Source: Myxococcales bacterium UBA1203
GTDB taxonomy: Bacteria; Myxococcota; Myxococcia; Myxococcales; UBA5297
Assembly (NCBI GenBank): GCA_002309695.1
Contig: DBXV01000023.1
Coordinates: 67,852 to 131,851 of the forward strand
Length of the DNA stretch: 64,000 nt
Reading direction: 5' to 3'
Below, one piece after another: positions 58,228 through 64,000 of this stretch. Both the position numbers and the translations under genes were made by a program. Below the pieces are notes generated by a model. The model saw only the letters and a list, made by a program, of their open reading frames with translations, made no database searches and was not told where the DNA came from. Within the stretch, counting starts at the first letter, position 1. Each line of letters begins with the position of its first letter.

Positions 58228-61200
58228 CTAGACGGGATTCTGCCCTGCCGGGGATGAAGGCTCTTCAGGAATGGATGCCGCCACCGTCATCATGGGCGCA
58301 TTGGCAGCGTCTCCCGCAGGGGCAGCCGCCGCGGGCATACCAGCCTGCGGCGCGTCCGTATTCTTGGGACCGGTGCCAAACAGCCGGGCCTTCACACGCT
58401 CGATGATGCTCACCATCGTCACATAGACGGCGGGCACGACCACCAACGTCAGGCAGAGAGCGACAGTCATTCCGCCCACCACAGCCCGGCCCATAGGCGC
58501 CCACATTTCAGAACCATCGCCAATTTCCATCGCCAGGGGGACCATGCCCAGAATCGTGGTGATGGTAGTCATCAGAATGGGCCTCAGACGACTCCGCGCG
58601 GCGTCGATGGCGGCCTCTTCCAGATTCTGACCGGCGGCCCGCTTATTCTTGAGCACGTCCAGAAGAACGATGCCGTTGTTCACCACGATGCCCACCAGAA
58701 TCAGACAGCCAATCATCACCGTCATCTGCACCGTCGTATGGGTAATCAGCATGGCGAAGATGACGCCGGCGAATGAAATGGGAATCGACAGGAGAATGGC
58801 GAAGGGCTCCAGCAGCGACTCAAACTGACTGGCCATGACCATGTAAACCAGCACGATGCCCACGAGGACGGCATAGAGGAGGCCCTGCATAGATTCCTGC
58901 ATATCCTTGGCGGAGCCGCTGATTTCGTAGCTCACGTCCTCGGGCAGCTCGGTCTTCTTAATCTCGTCCTCAACAATCTTCTGAAGGGCCCCCAGGGCGA
59001 TGTCGTCGGTCTTGGAAATGGCCAGCGTGCCCATGCGGCGCTTCGTCTCGTGCATAATTTTGGCGGGGCCCAGAGAGGTCTCCAGCGTGGCCACCGTTTC
59101 GAGAGGCACTACGCCGTAGGGCGTCACGATGGGCATGGCCCTCAGCTTGTCGATGTCAGCCCGCGTCTCTTCGGGAGTGCGCACGAGAATTTTGTATTCG
59201 TCGCCGCCCTCGCGGAAGTAGGTGGCTGTGGCCCCCAGGTAGTAGATGGAAATCGCGCTGGCGACCTCCACGGGCGTCATCCCCAGAAGGCGAATCTGGT
59301 CGCGGTTCAGCTCAATCTTTACCTCGGGAATGCCTGCGTCGCTGGTGAGCGTGGCATCCAGGACGCCCGGAAGCGCCTGAATTTTGTTTTTCAGCATAAA
59401 GGTGATTTCGGCCAGCTTGTCCAAGTCTTCGCAGAAGACATTCAGCTCCAAATCGCCGCTGCTGCCCATGCCGCCCTGCTTCTGAATCTGAATTTCCACG
59501 CCGGGCAAATCTTTGAAGTGCTCGCGCAGAGCCAGCTCGATTTCGCCGATGCTGCGGTTCCGGTATTTCCGGTCCACCGTCTTCAGACGAATGCTTCCCG
59601 AATAGGAACTCATGCCTTGGAGCGAGGAGAACGTGTTGCTGCTGTCGCTGCCCAGCTGGGCCATGATGCTGGCCCGCTCCGGAACCGTTTCCTCGATGAT
59701 GCGCTCGATTTCCTCGAACACTTCATTGGTCGTCCAGACCGAGGTGCCCGGCGCCGTCTTCACTTTGAAGGACACGCGGCCCTGGTCCATGCGGGCCATG
59801 AAGTCCACGTCCAGACCGCGCGCGAGGCCAACAGCGATGAAGAGAACACTGAATCCGCCAAAAATGGTCATCCAGCGGTGCCGCATCACCCAGCCGATAA
59901 TCTTCGCGTAAATGTTCGAGAGCGGGTCAATCCAGAAGGTCAGGTAGCCGATGAGCTTCTCGAACCAGTTCCGGTGCTTTGTTGCCGTGAGACTGGAGAG
60001 GAGCGGCACCAGCGTCAGGGCAATGATGAGCGAAGAGAGCAGCGAGAAGCAGATGGTCAGGGAGAGTTCGCGGAACATCTGGCCGGCGATGCCCGTGACG
60101 AAGAGCACGGGGACGAACACGACCACGGTCGTCAGCGTCGAGGCCGTAATCGGCATGGCCATCTCTTCGGTGCCTTTAATGGCGGCCGTCTTTCGGTCTT
60201 CGCCCATTTCCATGTGCGAGAAAATGTTTTCGAGAACGACGACTGAGTTGTCCACCAGCATGCCGACGGCCAGGGCGAGACCGGCCATGGAGATGATGTT
60301 CAGGGTCAGCCCCTGATTGTCCATGACGGCGAAGGTCGCGAGCATCGAGAGCGGAATGGATGCGAAGACGATGGCCGAGGTGCGCAGACTGCGGAGGAAG
60401 GCGAGAAGCACGAGGGCGGTGAGAACGACGGAGAGGCCGCCGGTGCTGGCCAGGTTGGTCACAGCCTTCATGATCGGCTCGGCTGACTCCATGATGACAT
60501 TCATCTTGCTGCCCGCAGGCAGGCGCTTCTCCAGCTCGGGCAGGGACTTGAGCACGTTGTTGACCACCTGCACGGTGTTGGCGTCGGACTGCTTCTGCAC
60601 GAAGACGAGGACGGCGTCCTTGTGGTTGACGCGGGTGAAGGTCTCCTTCTCCTGATACGAGTCCTGCACGTCGGCAATGTCCCGCAGATAGACCGGACGT
60701 CCGCCCCGGGCGCCGACGAGGACATCCTCCAGCTGCTTCACTTTCTTGATTTCAGAGGTGGTCCTCAGGCCCAGCTCCTGCGGTCCCTGATCGAGCGTGC
60801 CGCTGGGGATCATCATGTTGGCGCCCTTGATGGCACCCACCACCTGCGAGGGTCCGATGCCGTAGGCCTGGAGCCATTCAGGGCGCAGCCGCACGTGAAT
60901 TTCGCGCTCGTCGCCGCCGCTGACCGTGGCGCTGGCCACGCCGGGCTGCCGCGAGAGGAAGGGCTCCACCTCGTCCTCGGCCAGCTTGCGCACTTCGACG
61001 GGCGTGCCGGGAATGTTGGCGGCCATGAAGACCACGGGCATCATCGAGGGGTCGAACTTGATGACAAAGGGCGTTTTGGCATCGGTGGGCAGGTTGTCGT
61101 AGGCGTACATCTCCAGCTTACGACGCACGTCCGTCTCCGCCTTGTCCATGTCGATGCCCCAGAGGAGCTTCACGATGACGATGGAGACGTGCTCCTGCGA

Positions 61201-61449
61201 GGTGCTGGTGATGGTGTCCACATTCTCGACGGACGCCACGGCCTCTTCGATGGGCTTGGTGACGAGCTGCTCAATCGCCTCGGGGTCCGCGCCCGTGTAG
61301 CTGGTGATGACAGCGATAATCGGCAGGTCGATGTCCGGGTACATGTCGATTTTGAGCCGGCTGAACGTGAACACGCCCAAAATCGTCAGCGCCACAAACA
61401 ACATGATGCCCGTGACAGGCCTCGTCACGGAGATGGAAGTCATACTCAT
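58228..61449 (-). CDS. RND efflux pump inner-membrane subunit (AcrB/HAE1 type)
   Basis: A 1073-residue transporter with the standard RND plan: a first helix (VTRPVTGIMLFVALTILGVF), a large periplasmic porter domain (YPDIDLPIIAVITSYTGADP), helices 2-6, a second periplasmic domain and helices 7-12. The TM4 proton-relay segment is MAGLALAVGMLVDNSVVVLE, with VDN in place of the AcrB VDD. The TM10-12 region has GCLILVGIVVNNGIVLLDVL and the RLRPILMTTITTILGMVPLA segment. It exports drugs, dyes or lipids through a tripartite complex driven by protons. The adaptor gene lies 12 bases upstream; no outer-membrane TolC-type gene follows, so that partner must be elsewhere. The C-terminal 60 residues are Ala/Pro-rich. 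Confidence 0.95.
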   Translation of the reverse strand: MSMTSISVTRPVTGIMLFVALTILGVFTFSRLKIDMYPDIDLPIIAVITSYTGADPEAIEQLVTKPIEEAVASVENVDTITSTSQEHVSIVIVKLLWGIDMDKAETDVRRKLEMYAYDNLPTDAKTPFVIKFDPSMMPVVFMAANIPGTPVEVRKLAEDEVEPFLSRQPGVASATVSGGDEREIHVRLRPEWLQAYGIGPSQVVGAIKGANMMIPSGTLDQGPQELGLRTTSEIKKVKQLEDVLVGARGGRPVYLRDIADVQDSYQEKETFTRVNHKDAVLVFVQKQSDANTVQVVNNVLKSLPELEKRLPAGSKMNVIMESAEPIMKAVTNLASTGGLSVVLTALVLLAFLRSLRTSAIVFASIPLSMLATFAVMDNQGLTLNIISMAGLALAVGMLVDNSVVVLENIFSHMEMGEDRKTAAIKGTEEMAMPITASTLTTVVVFVPVLFVTGIAGQMFRELSLTICFSLLSSLIIALTLVPLLSSLTATKHRNWFEKLIGYLTFWIDPLSNIYAKIIGWVMRHRWMTIFGGFSVLFIAVGLARGLDVDFMARMDQGRVSFKVKTAPGTSVWTTNEVFEEIERIIEETVPERASIMAQLGSDSSNTFSSLQGMSSYSGSIRLKTVDRKYRNRSIGEIELALREHFKDLPGVEIQIQKQGGMGSSGDLELNVFCEDLDKLAEITFMLKNKIQALPGVLDATLTSDAGIPEVKIELNRDQIRLLGMTPVEVASAISIYYLGATATYFREGGDEYKILVRTPEETRADIDKLRAMPIVTPYGVVPLETVATLETSLGPAKIMHETKRRMGTLAISKTDDIALGALQKIVEDEIKKTELPEDVSYEISGSAKDMQESMQGLLYAVLVGIVLVYMVMASQFESLLEPFAILLSIPISFAGVIFAMLITHTTVQMTVMIGCLILVGIVVNNGIVLLDVLKNKRAAGQNLEEAAIDAARSRLRPILMTTITTILGMVPLAMEIGDGSEMWAPMGRAVVGGMTVALCLTLVVVPAVYVTMVSIIERVKARLFGTGPKNTDAPQAGMPAAAAPAGDAANAPMMTVAASIPEEPSSPAGQNPV

Positions 61450-61461
61450 TGGAAGGCGCTC

Positions 61462-62601
61462 CTAGTTCCTGGCAGTCGTGTTCGAAGCGGTCGGTTCGAC
61501 CACGTGGATGGGATTGCCTTCACGAAGGAACGCGGAACCGCGGACGACGACCGACTCGCCGTCTTTCAGCCCTTCCAGAACTTCCAGTTCGTCCGCCTGG
61601 CGGACGCCGATTTTAATCTGCCGCTCATGGGCAACATCGCCGTCGCGGACAAAGACAGACGCCCTGCCGGTGCGCTCCGTCTCGGTCGAAAGAATGGCCG
61701 CCGCACCGGGAATGAGCATGACGTTCTCGCGGCGGTCCAGCTCGATGACGGCGCGGATGGCACTTCCCGCCACCAGCTTGCCGTCCTTGTTGTTCAGATA
61801 GACCTCGACGAGGCCGGTGCGGGACGTTCTGTCAACCACGGGGCCCAGGAGCCCCACCTTGTCCTCCACGACCTGATCGGGCTTGGCCAGCGGGGAAATC
61901 TCCACCTTCATGCCCCTCTTCATGCGCAGGAAGTAGCGCTCGGGGACGCGGAGGACGGCCTTGAGGCGGTCGGGACGGATGACGGTCAGAATCGGCGAGC
62001 CGCTGGCCAGGTCGCCCTCACGCAGGATGATCTGCGAGACGACGCCGGACGTGGGCGATCGAACAACCGTCTTGTTCTTGGCCACACCGGCAGAGGCCAC
62101 ACCTGCCGTCGCCTGACGGACCTGAGCTTCGGCCGCCCTGTATTGAGCCTCGGAGGCCTCCAGCTGAGACGCGGTGATGGAGTGATTCTCAAACAGATTC
62201 CGCATGCGGATGACGCTGTCTTTGGCCGCATCACGGCTCGCCAAGGCAGCTTCCAGCCCTGCTTCCGCCTGATTGACGGCCTCGGCCTGAGCCTCGCCCC
62301 AGATGGTGGCAATAATGTCACCTTTGCGAACCTTATCGCCCTCATTCACGGTCAGCGTGCGGATGCGGTCGGGGACCTGTGAAAAAACACGGACCTCCTC
62401 GATGCCCTGAAGCTCGCCCACAATGTCGATTTTGGTGACGACAGAGCCGCGGCCAACTGTCTGAACGGTGACGGTGCGCGTGGGAATGGTCGCCTCTGCA
62501 TTGACCTTGGCATTGGCCGCCTCGGACTTCTGGCAGCCGGTCGAAAGAAGAAGCACTCCCGCAAGAGCGGCAAATCCTCTGAGAGCATGAGTTCGCGTCA
62601 T
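61462..62601 (-). CDS. RND efflux periplasmic adaptor (membrane fusion protein), lipoprotein
   Basis: A 379-residue adaptor. ATG 62601 has GAGGAA just upstream and opens a lipoprotein signal (MTRTHALRGFAALAGVLLLS, then TGC, Cys23). The lipoyl/barrel-sandwich halves are VFSQVPDRIRTLTVNEGDKV with KGDIIATIW and NKTVVRSPTSGVVSQIILRE with GDLASGSPILTVIRPD. They flank an alpha-helical hairpin (GLEAALASRDAAKDSVIRMR; LEASEAQYRAAEAQVRQATA). Beta-barrel and membrane-proximal domains follow. It links the inner-membrane pump encoded 12 bases downstream to an outer-membrane channel. Confidence 0.93.
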   Translation of the reverse strand: MTRTHALRGFAALAGVLLLSTGCQKSEAANAKVNAEATIPTRTVTVQTVGRGSVVTKIDIVGELQGIEEVRVFSQVPDRIRTLTVNEGDKVRKGDIIATIWGEAQAEAVNQAEAGLEAALASRDAAKDSVIRMRNLFENHSITASQLEASEAQYRAAEAQVRQATAGVASAGVAKNKTVVRSPTSGVVSQIILREGDLASGSPILTVIRPDRLKAVLRVPERYFLRMKRGMKVEISPLAKPDQVVEDKVGLLGPVVDRTSRTGLVEVYLNNKDGKLVAGSAIRAVIELDRRENVMLIPGAAAILSTETERTGRASVFVRDGDVAHERQIKIGVRQADELEVLEGLKDGESVVVRGSAFLREGNPIHVVEPTASNTTARN

Positions 62602-62702
62602 GGTTTCCTCGCTTTTTAGGCAATAAAAAATCCCTGCGGCTTTCGCGGCGGCGCCCCCTAGCCGCATCCCCCAACCCGAAAAAGCCGGCGCTTTGTTTCC
62701 TC

Positions 62703-62740
62703 TTTGTTTCGGAAATACATTTTGATAAATACGAAACAAA
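62703..62740. promoter_or_regulatory. Inverted repeat in the RND operon leader
   Basis: TTTGTTTCG (62703-62711) and CGAAACAAA (62732-62740) are exact inverted copies, 20 bases apart, in the AT-rich leader of the adaptor gene. The site lies downstream of the predicted start of transcription, so it could be an operator or an RNA stem. Confidence 0.45.
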
Positions 62741-62789
62741 AATGCTTTACGCGTCGGAACAACCAAATAAAGCTCAATAATTTCAATAT

Positions 62790-62818
62790 GTTATATTAGT
62801 TTTTAATAAACTTCTCAA
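62790..62818 (-). promoter_or_regulatory. Predicted sigma-70-type promoter of the RND operon
   Basis: On the minus strand TTGAGA (62818-62813) and TATAAC (62795-62790) are spaced by exactly 17 bases. The start would be near 62783, giving a leader of about 180 nt before the adaptor ATG. The region 62700-62870 is strongly AT-rich. Confidence 0.6.
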
Positions 62819-62842
62819 TCTATTCATAAATTATCAGGCAGA

Positions 62843-62859
62843 CATTGTCTGAAACAATG
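62843..62859. promoter_or_regulatory. Palindrome upstream of the RND promoter
   Basis: CATTGT (62843-62848) and ACAATG (62854-62859) flank five bases, about 25 bases upstream of the predicted -35. The size suits a TetR- or MarR-type site. No regulator gene is adjacent in this window. Confidence 0.45.
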
Positions 62860-62951
62860 CAAAACAATTCGCCCGATTGTTCCCCGGCTTCTGCCCGCCC
62901 GGCCCCCGGAAAGATTCTTTGCTGCTTCGCCAGAGGACGGCGGACCCGCGT

Positions 62952-63842
62952 TCACTTCTTCCGGCTCTTCTTCTGCGGCGAAAAATTCAGGGAGCTCAGG
63001 GGACCTTTGATGAGGGCCGTATAATAGCCCTCGTCGTCCTTGCTCATGCCCATTCCCAGCGCCGCCGAAATCAGCGAATTGCGCTTCAAGAACGTCTCGT
63101 CGGGCTGAAATCGGACCGTCAGATTGGCCGTGGAGAGCGCCGGCTTCCTCGCCTGCTTGATGTCGCCCTCGAAGGTGGCCAGCAAATCGACGCCCGTGGT
63201 TCTGGCCGTGGTCAGCCGCGCCTTGCCCCCGGAGAGAGCCATATCCAGCTCCAGCCGCCCCAGATCGACGCGCGGCAGAGTGAATCCCTTCACCTCTCCC
63301 TTGGACAGAAGCAGCTCATCTCCCAGCACAGCCACCCTGCCCTCGGTCTTGGCGAAGTCCTGGCCGTCCAGTTTGAGGTCAGCCAGCAGAAACACCGCGC
63401 CGTCGAGAATGACATTGCCGGTGGCCTCAGGCGGCAGGCGCGAGAGCTGGAGCGCCTTGGCCCTGAGCTTGAGCTTCATCGCGCTGCCACGGTCGAGCGA
63501 GGCATCCATGAGGCCGCCCAGGAGTTTGGCGCGCACGTGAACGCCCAGCGGAAAGATCCGCGGACGAATTTCCAGACTGTCGATGCGCAGCGGCTCCGCC
63601 TCGCCCTTGCCGTCGGCCTTCTTGAAAAGCCCCAGTGCCACGCCGGTGGCCCGCACACCGCCCAGAACGGGCTTCAATTCGCCGACAGCCAGCTCCACGC
63701 CCTGCTTTCTGGCCTCGCCCGCGAGCCGGTCCTTGAGGACGCCATAGGGGAAATTGAGCAGCAGCATGGCGGCGAAGCAGAGGCTGAAAAAGGCGGGATA
63801 GATGACGAATCTGACGAGGCGCTTCTGGACTTTGGCGTTCAT
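62952..63842 (-). CDS. gspN: Type II secretion system protein GspN
   Basis: A 296-residue protein. ATG 63842 has AGGAAG eight bases upstream. One N-terminal membrane helix (FVIYPAFFSLCFAAMLLLNF, with the following PYGVLKDRL typical of GspN) precedes a periplasmic AsmA-like beta domain: LRIDSLEIRPRIFPLGVHVR, LDGAVFLLADLKLDGQDF, VDLGRLELDMALSGGKARLT and FEGDIKQARKPALSTANLTV. GspN is an accessory inner-membrane component of type II secretion found in deltaproteobacteria and some gammaproteobacteria. It lies downstream of another gene cut by the window edge, presumably part of the same gsp operon. The tail is Lys-rich. Confidence 0.82.
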   Translation of the reverse strand: MNAKVQKRLVRFVIYPAFFSLCFAAMLLLNFPYGVLKDRLAGEARKQGVELAVGELKPVLGGVRATGVALGLFKKADGKGEAEPLRIDSLEIRPRIFPLGVHVRAKLLGGLMDASLDRGSAMKLKLRAKALQLSRLPPEATGNVILDGAVFLLADLKLDGQDFAKTEGRVAVLGDELLLSKGEVKGFTLPRVDLGRLELDMALSGGKARLTTARTTGVDLLATFEGDIKQARKPALSTANLTVRFQPDETFLKRNSLISAALGMGMSKDDEGYYTALIKGPLSSLNFSPQKKSRKK

Positions 63843-63942
63843 CGTTTTTTCTTCCTGAAAAAGCATCGTCCGCCGCGTCAGCGTGAGGCCGGCGGCAGAA
63901 AAAGGAGCGGAGGCGGCCGCAGAGGCGGGGCCAAAGGCAGGC

Positions 63943-64000
63943 TCACGATTCCAGCTGGTAAGTCGTGACAGTCAGCCAAGCGTCCAGAACCGGCTGGTCC
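63943..64000 (-). CDS. 3' end of a gene upstream of gspN (possibly gspM)
   Basis: Only the last 18 codons are in the window, ending DAWLTVTTYQLES and a TGA at 63945-63943. The gap to gspN is about 100 bases on the same strand. In type II secretion operons gspM commonly precedes gspN, so gspM is a guess from position; the fragment itself is too short to identify. Confidence 0.45.
   Translation of the reverse strand, partial: DQPVLDAWLTVTTYQLES

Noticed and set aside
60622..62382. A 586-codon plus-strand frame opposite the RND adaptor and pump
   Set aside because: It spans two certain genes on the other strand and the gap between them, so it cannot be a real protein-coding unit.
1..64000. tRNA, rRNA or known riboswitch genes
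   Set aside because: No cloverleaf with a TTC arm, no rRNA-like sequence and no recognised riboswitch core was seen on either strand by eye; a tRNAscan or Infernal run would be decisive.

Overview
The window is GC-rich chromosomal DNA from a Gram-negative, diderm bacterium. The mix of families points to the Myxococcota / former Deltaproteobacteria: a DUF4388-DnaJ response regulator, GspN, a SpoIID-domain protein in a Gram-negative setting, YprB, many outer-membrane-type lipoproteins, and a clostripain with a lamin-tail domain. No rRNA gene was found, so the assignment is an inference. A roughly 1-kb segment that looks as if it came from gut Clostridia (about 17112-18125) hints at an animal-gut habitat. 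Start codons are often GTG or TTG.

Layout. 1-10021 (minus): the 5' part of a DUF4139 protein, then an operon-like run read as gyrB, spoIID-like gene, lipoprotein, grpE, dnaK, with terminators after gyrB and dnaK. 10449-16846: YprB-like exonuclease, REC-DUF4388-DnaJ-TPR regulator, MFS transporter, PfkB-family kinase, small unknown protein. 16867-18255: a frameshifted ferredoxin abutting a transferred XRE/zinc-ribbon regulator. 18256-26594: membrane protein, a 1970-residue metalloprotease-TerB-DUF4011-helicase-nuclease-like fusion, a DHH-like protein with permuted motifs, and a small secreted protein. 26740-36176: lipoprotein, helical-repeat protein, coaX, TPR protein, nfo, then lepA-lepB-cysS. 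36185-41685: a lower-GC block with two paralogous lipoproteins (DUF7151-like repeats plus FGE-sulfatase domain), then YitT and NSS transporters. 41877-47848: small protein plus serine-less lipase-like protein, orphan ABC permease, membrane protein, AI-2E transporter, greB. 48359-55694: C11 protease lipoprotein, truncated ATPase, and a polyamine-type cluster (membrane aminopropyltransferase, DUF350, small protein, DUF4178, speD). 55935-64000: acyl-CoA synthetase, a predicted structured small RNA, an RND efflux operon, gspN and the tail of a further gene.

The strongest candidates for undescribed biology are the metalloprotease-helicase fusion at 19129-25041, the predicted small RNA at 57989-58094, the permuted DHH protein at 25066-26037, and the polyamine/DUF350/DUF4178 cluster. 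All functional statements come from reading motifs by eye; no database search was run.
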